The notes beneath the pieces are model-generated. The model was given only the letters and a program-made list of their open reading frames with translations, was not told the origin of the DNA and made no database searches. DNA of 64,000 nt from Falsiroseomonas sp051860665 (lineage in GTDB: Bacteria > Pseudomonadota > Alphaproteobacteria > Acetobacterales > Acetobacteraceae), in NCBI RefSeq assembly GCF_051860665.1, contig NZ_JBHYDM010000021.1, positions 1-64,000 on the forward strand, written 5' to 3'. Shown here piece after piece: positions 57,423 through 64,000 of this stretch. Position 1 is the first letter of the stretch. Every line of letters begins with the position of its first letter. A program made the translations under genes and the position numbers.

Positions 57423-58574
57423 ATGCCACCCAACGACGGCGACGTCTCGCTGCTCGTCAACGGCCAGCTGCTCTCCGGCTGGCAGGAGATCCGCATCGGC
57501 GTCGGTATCGAGCGCATGCCCAGCGATTTCGACCTGGTCGTCACCGACCGCTACCCCGGCAAGCCCGCTGTGCCGGTCGAGCCCGGCATGGAATGCGTCC
57601 TCCGCATCGGCGATGACCTCGTCCTCACTGGCTACGTCGACCGCTACGCCATCTCCGTCAGCAAGCGCGGCGGCACGCAGATCCGCGTCACCGGCCGCGG
57701 CAAGTGCCAGGACCTGGTGGACTGCTCCGCCTACCTCCGCGGCAGCGCCAACCAGATCCTCAGCGCCCGCTCGCGCCAGGTCATCGCGCAGCTCGCCGCC
57801 ATCTATGGCATCGAGGTCGATGCCCGCGCTGGCGAGGGCGAGGTGGTGCCGCAGTTCAACGTCATCCTCACCGAAACCGCCTGGGACATCATCGACCGCA
57901 TCGCCCGCCATTCCGAGTTCCTCGCCTATGAGGGCCCCGACGGCCGGCTGATCCTCGCCCGCCTGGCCACGGAGCGTATGGCCAGCGGCTTCAAGGAGGG
58001 CGCCAATGTCGAGGAGGCCAGCGTCACCCGCGCCTACGACAAGCGCTACAGCCTCTACGAGGCCGTCTTCATGCCGGTGGAGACGCTGGCGCAATTCGAT
58101 CGCGCGGCGCAGCCGGACTTCAACACCCGCGCCACGACCCGCGACATCACCATCGGCGCAGATGCGCCCGGCCAGGGCCGGCGCTTTCGGCCGCTCATCG
58201 TCATCGCAGAGACGCTGCAGAATGGCGTCGATATCGCCCAGCGCCGCGTCGAGTGGGAACGCGCCCGCCGCTTCGGCCGCAGCCAGGCGGTGGAGATCCT
58301 CGCCGATTCCTGGCGCGACGCCGCCGGCGCGCTTTGGCAGCCGAACCGCCTGGCGCGGGTGCAGCTGCCGACGCTGAAACTGCCCGATGTCGACTGGCTG
58401 ATCTCCGAGGTCAGCTTCGAGCGCGGGCGGGAGGGCACCCATGCGCGGCTGACCCTGATGCCCCAGGAAGCCTTCCAGCCGCAGCCGGTCTACCTCACCC
58501 CCTTCGACTGGCAGGTGAGCGAGGCGCTGCGGCAGGGCGGGGCTGCCGCCGGCGGCGGCGGGCCGCTGCCATGA
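57423..58574 (+). CDS. Baseplate protein gpP (Mu gp44/late control D family)
   Basis: 383 residues from ATG 57423. DVSLLVNGQLLSGWQEIRIG, then RMPSDFDLVVTDRYPG, then GGTQIRVTGRGKCQDLVDCS is the Mu gpP/P2 gpD pattern. It forms the hub of the baseplate around the spike. Its stop overlaps the next start (ATGA). The frame upstream to 57369 is not conserved. Confidence 0.92.
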   Translation: MPPNDGDVSLLVNGQLLSGWQEIRIGVGIERMPSDFDLVVTDRYPGKPAVPVEPGMECVLRIGDDLVLTGYVDRYAISVSKRGGTQIRVTGRGKCQDLVDCSAYLRGSANQILSARSRQVIAQLAAIYGIEVDARAGEGEVVPQFNVILTETAWDIIDRIARHSEFLAYEGPDGRLILARLATERMASGFKEGANVEEASVTRAYDKRYSLYEAVFMPVETLAQFDRAAQPDFNTRATTRDITIGADAPGQGRRFRPLIVIAETLQNGVDIAQRRVEWERARRFGRSQAVEILADSWRDAAGALWQPNRLARVQLPTLKLPDVDWLISEVSFERGREGTHARLTLMPQEAFQPQPVYLTPFDWQVSEALRQGGAAAGGGGPLP

Positions 58575-59071
58575 CGGCCGGCCTCGATCGCCTCTATGCG
58601 CGGATGATGTCGATGATCGCGGTTGGCCGCGTCGCCGCCAGCACAGCGCTCGGCGGCCGCGGCGCGCGCCGGCTGCAGGTGCGCTTCGATGCGGCGGAGA
58701 TCCGCGACGAGACGCCGCTGCTGCAGGCCTATGGCTTTGCGTCGCGCCCCCAACCGGGCGCCGATGTCGTGGTGCTATTCCCGGGCGGCAACCGCGGCGC
58801 CGGCTTTATCGTCGCCACCAATGACCGCCGCTACCAGGTCGAGCTCGCCGCCGGCGAGGCCATTCTGCACGACGACCTCGGCCAGAAAATCCACCTGACC
58901 CGCGCCGGCATCGTCATCGATGGCGGCGGCCTCCCGATCACACTGCGCAACGCGCCCCGCGTCACCGTCGAGGGCGATCTCGAAGTGACCGGCGACGTCA
59001 CGATCGGCGCCAGAACCTTCAACACCCACACCCACACCGAGACCGACAGCGAAACCCTGCCCCCGACATGA
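58571..59071 (+). CDS. Baseplate spike protein (Mu gp45 family)
   Basis: 166 residues. VGRVAASTALGGRGARRLQV, then YGFASRPQPGADVVVLFPGG is the OB-fold part. A beta-helical tip and the metal-binding HTHTET near the end follow, as in Mu gp45 and P2 gpV. It pierces the host outer membrane. Confidence 0.92.
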   Translation: MTAGLDRLYARMMSMIAVGRVAASTALGGRGARRLQVRFDAAEIRDETPLLQAYGFASRPQPGADVVVLFPGGNRGAGFIVATNDRRYQVELAAGEAILHDDLGQKIHLTRAGIVIDGGGLPITLRNAPRVTVEGDLEVTGDVTIGARTFNTHTHTETDSETLPPT

Positions 59072-59517
59072 CCGCGACCGACATCGCCATCGTCTGGGAC
59101 ACCGAGCGGTCCCAGGGCGATTGGCAGCTGATCGCCGGCGGCGAATTCCTCACCGCCCAGGCGCTCGAAACCGCCGTCATGATCAGCCTCTTCACGGAGG
59201 CCCGCGCGGCCGCCGATGACGTGCTGCCGCAAGGCGAGACAGATCGCCGTGGTTGGTGGGGCAATGCCCTGGGCGAGGACCCGATCGGCTCCCGCCTCTG
59301 GCTGCTGCGCCGCGCCAAGTGCCTGCCCGAAACGCTCAACCTCGCGCGCGATGCGATCCGCGAGGCGCTCGCCTGGCTGGTCGAGGACGGCATCGCCAGC
59401 AAGGTCGAGGTCACCACGAGCTGGATCAGCCCCACCCGCATGGGCGCCGCCATCACCATCCACCAGCCCGATCGCAGCGCCGCGCTGCGTGCCGAATGGG
59501 CCTGGCAGGGCATCTGA
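59068..59517 (+). CDS. Baseplate protein GP46 (gpW-type lysozyme-like plug)
   Basis: 149 residues. DIAIVWDTERSQGDWQLIAG, then ETDRRGWWGNALGEDPIGSR, then LWLLRRAKCLPETLNLARDA matches the Mu gp46 family. It overlaps the spike gene by four bases and completes the baseplate wedge with gp47. Confidence 0.9.
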   Translation: MTATDIAIVWDTERSQGDWQLIAGGEFLTAQALETAVMISLFTEARAAADDVLPQGETDRRGWWGNALGEDPIGSRLWLLRRAKCLPETLNLARDAIREALAWLVEDGIASKVEVTTSWISPTRMGAAITIHQPDRSAALRAEWAWQGI

Positions 59518-59533
59518 CACGGGATTTCCGACG

Positions 59534-60637
59534 ATGGCCTTCGAACGCCCCACCCTGACCGCCCTGCTGCGGCAGGCGCGGGCCGATATGGCGGCCGCCA
59601 TCGGCGCCAGCGTGCTGCTGCGCGCCTCGCCCCTGGCGGTGCTGGCCAAGGTCCTGGCGGGCCTGGTGCAGGGCCTCTACGGCTATCTCGACTGGATCGC
59701 CCGCGAGGCCAACCCGCTGACCGCCACGGGCGCCCGCCTGGTCGCCTGGGCCGCCCTGGTGGGGATCTTCCGGAAGGACATGCGGACCGCCACGGCGACG
59801 GCCAGCTTCACCGGCACGCCCGGCGCGATCCTCGCCGAGGGAACGCGGATCAGCCGGACCGCCGATGGCGTCACCTATCGCTGCACGGCGCTCGGCACGG
59901 TCGGCGCCGGCGGCACCGTGACGGTCCCGATCGAGGCGGAGGAGCCGGGCGCCAGCGGCAATGCCCTGGCCGGCGCCGCCGTCACCCTCATGGGTTCGGC
60001 CTCCGGCATCCTGGCGACCGGCAGCCTCGCCACGGCCGCCGCCGGCGGCGCCAATGAGGAGCCGGAGGAGGATTTTCGCGCCCGCATGCTCGACCGCTAT
60101 CGCAGCCCGCCCAAGGGCGGCGCCAGCGGCGACTACGCCACCTGGGCGCGCGAGGTGCCCGGCATCACTCGCGCCTGGGACACCAGCCTCGCCGCCGGCA
60201 CCGTCACCGTCCACATCATGCTCGACGATGCACGCGCCGCCGATGCGGGCTTTCCCCAGGGCTCCGATGGCGTCGCCACCTCCGACCCGCGCGGCATCGC
60301 CGCCACGGGCGATCAGCTGCTGGTCGCGGACTATATCCGGGCGCGGCAGCCAGTCACCGCGCTGGTCTATGTCGTGGCGCCGGTGGCCCATCCGGTGGAC
60401 CTGACCATCGCCGATCTCTCTGACGACAGCAGCGCCATCCGCGCCGACGTCGCCGAGGCCCTCACCGGCCTCTTCCGGCGCGAGGGCGCACCGGGCGGCA
60501 CGATCTACCCCTCCGCCATCGCCGCCGCGATCGACACCGTGCCGGGGGTGGAGCGCTTCTCCTTGCCGGGCCTCGACCCGATCACCGCCCCCGCCGGCCA
60601 CCTGCCGGTGCTCGGCGTCATCACCTGGCCGGTCTGA
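59534..60637 (+). CDS. Baseplate protein J (Mu gp47)
   Basis: 367 residues from ATG 59534. IAREANPLTATGARLVAWAA, then GASGNALAGAAVTLMG, then EEPEEDFRARMLDRYRSPPK, then GGASGDYATWAREVPGITRA is the baseplate-J signature. It forms the wedge of the baseplate. Confidence 0.93.
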   Translation: MAFERPTLTALLRQARADMAAAIGASVLLRASPLAVLAKVLAGLVQGLYGYLDWIAREANPLTATGARLVAWAALVGIFRKDMRTATATASFTGTPGAILAEGTRISRTADGVTYRCTALGTVGAGGTVTVPIEAEEPGASGNALAGAAVTLMGSASGILATGSLATAAAGGANEEPEEDFRARMLDRYRSPPKGGASGDYATWAREVPGITRAWDTSLAAGTVTVHIMLDDARAADAGFPQGSDGVATSDPRGIAATGDQLLVADYIRARQPVTALVYVVAPVAHPVDLTIADLSDDSSAIRADVAEALTGLFRREGAPGGTIYPSAIAAAIDTVPGVERFSLPGLDPITAPAGHLPVLGVITWPV

Positions 60638-60640
60638 CCC

Positions 60641-61237
60641 ATGGCGGATGTCGAACTCGGTCAGGCCGAGCACCTGGCCGTTCTGCAGGCCCTGATGCCC
60701 ACCGGCCCGGTCTGGCCACGCCACCCCGGCACGACGCAGGAAAAGGTCCTCGCCGGCCTCGCCGCCGGCGCCGCCCGGCTGCGCGCCAGGGCCCGCGCTC
60801 TGCTGACCGATGCCTTCCCGGCCACCGCCTTCGAGCTGCTGCCGGACTGGGAGGCCGCGCTGGGCCTGCCGGACCCCTGCGCTGGCCCATCTCCCGGCCT
60901 GCAGGAACGCCGCGGCCAGGTGGTCGCGCGGCTGACCGCCCGCGGCGGCCAGAGCATCCCCTACCTGGTCAGCCAGGCCGCGGCGCTGGGCTATGCCATC
61001 ACCATCCGCGAGTTCGGCCCCTCCCGCCTCGGCGCCATGCGCCTGGGCGGCCATCTGCAGGACGAACGCTGGGCCCATGCCTGGGCGGTGCAGGCGCCGC
61101 TGACGACAGTCACCCCGTTTCGGCTTGGGCAATCCACCCTTGGCGAGCGCTTCGCCGCCTGGGGCAATGCGGTGCTGGAATGCGAGATGCGCGTCCTCGC
61201 CCCGCTGCACACCACCCTGATCTTCCAATACGGCTAG
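60641..61237 (+). CDS. DUF2313/YmfQ tail protein (Mu gp48)
   Basis: 198 residues. LQALMPTGPVWPRHPGTTQE, then LLPDWEAALGLPDPCAGPSP, then RRGQVVARLTARGGQSIPYL is the family pattern. It joins the wedge to the fibre network and is the last baseplate gene in Mu order. Confidence 0.9.
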   Translation: MADVELGQAEHLAVLQALMPTGPVWPRHPGTTQEKVLAGLAAGAARLRARARALLTDAFPATAFELLPDWEAALGLPDPCAGPSPGLQERRGQVVARLTARGGQSIPYLVSQAAALGYAITIREFGPSRLGAMRLGGHLQDERWAHAWAVQAPLTTVTPFRLGQSTLGERFAAWGNAVLECEMRVLAPLHTTLIFQYG

Positions 61238-61245
61238 GAGCGGCG

Positions 61246-61911
61246 ATGTATCGTCTCGCGAACGGCACCCAGGTCCCGTCGCTGCCGGCAGCACCGGCCC
61301 CGGTGGGCACGCCAGGCTTTGGCACCAGTGGCAATCCCGGCGCCGGCCTTTTGGGCAGCATCTTCGGCGCCCCCGAATTCAACACCCTGCAGGAGGAGCT
61401 GATGAGCTTCCTCCTCGCCGCCGGCATCGCGCCCGATCGGGACAATTTTGCGCAGGTGCTCGAAGCCTGCCGCATCCTCTTCGGCGGACGCGGCGCGCTG
61501 CTGGCGTTGACCTCCGCCACGACGATCGCCAACGCGACCGAGACAGCAGTGCCGTGGCCGGCCCCCATCTATGACGATCTGGGGCTCTGGTCGGGCGTTT
61601 CGCCGACCCGCCTGACGATCCCGGCCGGCATCAGTCGCGTGCGCGTCTCCTGCCAGACGACGTGGGACAACCAAGAATCCGGCGACCGCAAGGTGCGCAT
61701 CCTGCGCAATAGCATCGGCGAAGGTGACGGGCTGCCAGCGATGCGCCTGCCGAGCGCGGGAGCAGCGGATGTCACCGTGCTCAATGCCGGCGGTGGCATC
61801 GTCCAGGTGTCGCCTGGCGACTACCTGCAGATGATGGTCTTCCACGACCGCGGCGCCAATCTCGACCTGCGCGCGACCAACACCTGGCTGCACCTCGAAG
61901 CGCTGCGCTGA
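61246..61911 (+). CDS. Tail-tip or fibre-associated protein
   Basis: 221 residues from ATG 61246 (MYRLANGTQVPSLPAAPAPV). The first 90 residues are a phage-tail-fibre-like N-terminus with LQEELMSFLLAAGIAPDRDN, seen at the start of many fibre genes. The last 110 (TIPAGISRVRVSCQTTWDNQ, then GDYLQMMVFHDRGANLDLRA) are a beta-sandwich, which suits a receptor or carbohydrate contact. Confidence 0.65.
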   Translation: MYRLANGTQVPSLPAAPAPVGTPGFGTSGNPGAGLLGSIFGAPEFNTLQEELMSFLLAAGIAPDRDNFAQVLEACRILFGGRGALLALTSATTIANATETAVPWPAPIYDDLGLWSGVSPTRLTIPAGISRVRVSCQTTWDNQESGDRKVRILRNSIGEGDGLPAMRLPSAGAADVTVLNAGGGIVQVSPGDYLQMMVFHDRGANLDLRATNTWLHLEALR

Positions 61912-61933
61912 ATCAACACGATCCGGAGGTTGC

Positions 61934-62359
61934 ATGCCCGTCGTCACCGATGTGCGGGTCACGCTGCGCGTCTTCAGCAGCGATCACCTGGTGCCGCGCG
62001 CCGTGCAGGGCAGCGCCATCGTCCTCGAGGCCAGCATCACCGACCTCGAGGACGTGCCGCTGCCAGGCGCTGTGGTGCATCTGTCCTACGTCACGCCAGG
62101 CGGGCTGGAACTGCGCGCGCCCGGCCGGATCAGCAACGCCGCGGGCCAGGCCACGGCCCGCCTGGCCCTCGCCGAGGCGGGGCGCTTTGTCGCCCGCTGC
62201 ATCGTCATCTCGCCCATCGCCCGCGTCGTGCAGCGGCCCTTCCTGCTGACCGAGGGCGCGGTCGTGCTGCTGCCGGCAGAGGCGGTGCCGATCGCCACCC
62301 CGCAAGGCGCCCTCCTCATCCTTCCGAACGGCCGAGCCATCGGCGGAGTCATCCCGTGA
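61934..62359 (+). CDS. Beta-sandwich tail protein
   Basis: 141 residues. TDVRVTLRVFSSDHLVPRAV, then GSAIVLEASITDLEDVPLPG, then ATARLALAEAGRFVARCIVI suggests an Ig-like fold. It precedes the repeat fibre and overlaps its GTG by four bases. Exact function not recognised. Confidence 0.55.
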   Translation: MPVVTDVRVTLRVFSSDHLVPRAVQGSAIVLEASITDLEDVPLPGAVVHLSYVTPGGLELRAPGRISNAAGQATARLALAEAGRFVARCIVISPIARVVQRPFLLTEGAVVLLPAEAVPIATPQGALLILPNGRAIGGVIP

Positions 62360-64000
62360 GTGGAACCCTCCCTTCCAGCCCCGTCCTAGTGCAGGACGCC
62401 ACCGAACTGCCGGTGTCGGACAACCCGCTCGCGCTTTCGGTCTATGGCACCAATGCCGAGACGGGCGCGGTCGAGCAGGCGCCGCTGAGCGCGATCCAGG
62501 AGGCCCTGCAGGCGACGCATGGTCATTCCATCGCGCAGGTCACCGGCCTGCAGGCGGCGCTGGATGGTAAGGCGGCCGCCGGCGCCGCGACCGCCTCCGG
62601 CCTGACCGTCTCGGCCACCGCGCGGCTGCTGGGCCGCAGCAGCGCCGACGGCGGCCCGGTGCAGGAACTGGCACTCGGCAGCGGCCTGACCCTGGATGGC
62701 AGCACGCTGAGCGTTGCCGGCGGCGGCAGTGCCGGGCCGCATACCCACACCATCGCCGATGTCTCCGGGCTGCAGACCGTGCTGGACGGCAAGGCGGCGG
62801 CGAGCCACGGGCATGCGATCGCAGACACGGCCGGGCTGCAGGCGGTCCTCGACGGCAAGGCCGCCGCGGCTCACGGCCACAGCATCGCCGACACGGCGGG
62901 ACTTGGCGCCGCGCTCGACGGCAAGGCGCCGCTGAACCACGGCCATGCCATCGCCGACACGGCTGGCCTGGGTGCCGCGCTGGACAGCAAGGCGCCCCTG
63001 AGCCATGGCCACGCCATCGCCGACACCGCCGGGCTGCAAGCCGTGCTGGACGGCAAAGCGCCCACCGGCCACGGCCATGCCATCGGCGATACGGCGGGGC
63101 TGCAGGCGGCGCTGGATGGCAAGGCCGCCGCCGGTCCGGCAACTGCGTCCGGCCTCACCATCGCGGCCTCTGGGCGTCTTCTGGGCCGCAGTAGCGCCGG
63201 CGGTGGCCCTGTGCAGGAGCTGGCGCTGGGGACCGGCCTGAGCCTCGACGGCAGCACCCTGAACGCCGCCGCCGGCGCCGGGCCGCACAGCCACGAGATC
63301 GCCGACGTCACCGGCCTCGCCGCCGCCCTCGCCGGCAAGGCGGCGACCAGCCACAGCCACGCCATCAGCGACACCACGGGGCTTGCCGCGGCGCTGGATG
63401 GCAAGGCGCCGCTGGGGCATGGGCACGCCATCGCCGACACCGCCGGGCTGCAAGCCGTGCTCGACGGCAAGGCGGCTGCCGGCCATGGCCATGCCATCGC
63501 CGATACGGCGGGGCTGCAGGCGGCGCTGGATGGCAAGGCGGCGGCCGGCGCGGCGACCACCTCGGGTCTCACCGTCTCCACCACGGCAAGGCTGCTGGGC
63601 CGCAGCAGCGCCGGCGGCGGCCCGGTGCAGGAGGTCATGCTCGGCAGCGGCCTCACCCTGGACGGCAGCACGCTGAATGCCGCCGCCGGCCCCCATACCC
63701 ACGAGATCGCCGAAGTCACCGGCCTCGCCGCCGCCCTCGCCGGCAAGGCGCCGACCAGCCACAGCCACGCCATCGCCGATACTGCGGGTCTGCAGGCCGC
63801 GCTGGATGGCAAGGTGGCGCCCGGTCCGGCCACCAGTTCGGGCCTGACCGTCTCGGGCGCCGCGCGATTGCTCGGCCGCAGCAGCGCCGGCGGCGGGCCC
63901 CTGCAGGAGGTCATCCTCGGCAGCGGCCTGACGCTCGACGGCAGCACCCTGAATGCCGCCGCCGCCGCCGGACCGCACAGCCACGACATCAGCGACGTCA
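62356..64000 (+). CDS. Repeat-rich tail fibre protein (runs off the right edge)
   Basis: From GTG 62356 the frame stays open to the edge for 548 codons. A short head (LVQDATELPVSDNPLALSVY) is followed by tandem 22-residue units such as HGHAIADTAGLQAVLDGKA, with 66-bp periodicity through about 62806-63070. Longer modules (SGLTVSATARLLGRSSADGG, then LGSGLTLDGSTL) recur near 62590, 63150, 63560 and 63840. These build triple-stranded fibre shafts. The receptor end lies beyond the window. Confidence 0.88.
   Translation, partial: MSGTLPSSPVLVQDATELPVSDNPLALSVYGTNAETGAVEQAPLSAIQEALQATHGHSIAQVTGLQAALDGKAAAGAATASGLTVSATARLLGRSSADGGPVQELALGSGLTLDGSTLSVAGGGSAGPHTHTIADVSGLQTVLDGKAAASHGHAIADTAGLQAVLDGKAAAAHGHSIADTAGLGAALDGKAPLNHGHAIADTAGLGAALDSKAPLSHGHAIADTAGLQAVLDGKAPTGHGHAIGDTAGLQAALDGKAAAGPATASGLTIAASGRLLGRSSAGGGPVQELALGTGLSLDGSTLNAAAGAGPHSHEIADVTGLAAALAGKAATSHSHAISDTTGLAAALDGKAPLGHGHAIADTAGLQAVLDGKAAAGHGHAIADTAGLQAALDGKAAAGAATTSGLTVSTTARLLGRSSAGGGPVQEVMLGSGLTLDGSTLNAAAGPHTHEIAEVTGLAAALAGKAPTSHSHAIADTAGLQAALDGKVAPGPATSSGLTVSGAARLLGRSSAGGGPLQEVILGSGLTLDGSTLNAAAAAGPHSHDISDV

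Larger units (their letters stand above)
18444..64000 (+). mobile_element. Mu/lambda-mosaic myovirus-type prophage, left part
   Basis: It begins at tRNA-Ser with int and continues through immunity, replication, packaging, head and tail modules in phage order to the window edge. The head genes are lambda-type and the tail is a Mu-type contractile one. No lysis genes or right attachment site are visible. Structural genes appear intact, so it may be inducible. Opposite-strand cargo interrupts the late part at 27758-29666, 30359-30913, 32836-33156, 36411-43638 and 55588-56973. Confidence 0.93.

Noticed and set aside
59453..61294. 613-codon minus-strand frame over baseplate genes
   Set aside because: Sense genes gp47 and gp48 are clear. 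The frame is Gly/Arg/Gln-rich only.
62806..63135. 66-bp periodic repeats considered as a CRISPR array
   Set aside because: Units are contiguous, coding and without unique spacers.
62386..63984. 532-codon minus-strand frame over the fibre repeats
   Set aside because: It mirrors the 66-bp repeats. The sense frame has a GTG overlapping the previous stop and known fibre repeat style.

Overview
The window is a chromosomal segment of a GC-rich alphaproteobacterium, most likely of the Acetobacteraceae (Roseomonas-like). The evidence is the strong GC bias, the alphaproteobacterial flagellin regulators FlbT and FlaF flanking a flagellin, a DUF1217 flagellar protein, a TorF-type porin and the small family proteins DUF2842 and DUF3126. 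The genus is an inference from gene style, not from a marker gene.

Region 1 (1-9183) is a flagellar cluster. A FliK-like gene runs leftward off the window edge. Then come flgE, flgK, flgL, flbT, flagellin, flaF, a DUF1217 protein carrying about 18 octapeptide repeats, and a small antisense FlaG-like gene. Two divergent sigma-54-type promoter matches lie between fliK and flgE.

Region 2 (9310-18443) is ordinary chromosome: an AbrB-family membrane protein, a Bug/TctC-like periplasmic protein, apt, DUF2842, a TorF porin, tRNA-Pro(CGG), an alpha/beta hydrolase, a DsbD/ScsB-type thiol reductase, a small secreted protein, DUF3126, a hypothetical protein and tRNA-Ser(GGA).

Region 3 (about 18444 to the right edge) is a prophage integrated at tRNA-Ser. 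It is cut by the window, so lysis genes and attR are not visible. From left to right it has: a tyrosine integrase; a leftward early operon ending in an AlpA-like excisionase candidate; a CI/Cro-like switch with palindromic operators of the form TGTGCGA-N3-TCGCACA; a replication module (CII-like protein, zinc-ribbon primase fragment, TOPRIM-DUF927 helicase-like protein) followed by a 200-bp block of GGTAAG iterons; and terminase genes. The head module is lambda-like (gpW, portal, S49 protease, gpD, gpE, FII-like). The contractile tail is Mu-like (sheath, tube, frameshifted chaperone, tape measure, gpN, gpP, gp45-gp48, fibres).

The phage backbone, transcribed rightward in its late part, is interrupted at module borders by cargo on the opposite strand, generally of less GC-rich composition. 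The cargo is: (i) a SIR2-like DUF4917 gene with an MltR/HEPN-like gene; (ii) a glycine-rich protein with a double-glycine leader; (iii) a small conserved hypothetical gene; (iv) a 2160-residue Avs3-like nuclease-STAND ATPase with a companion gene, placed immediately beside the phage's own large terminase gene; and (v) a putative PD-(D/E)XK nuclease. This array of candidate anti-phage cassettes in the late region is the most interesting feature of the window. The placement of the Avs3-like sensor beside terL stands out because terminase is the known trigger of characterised Avs3.
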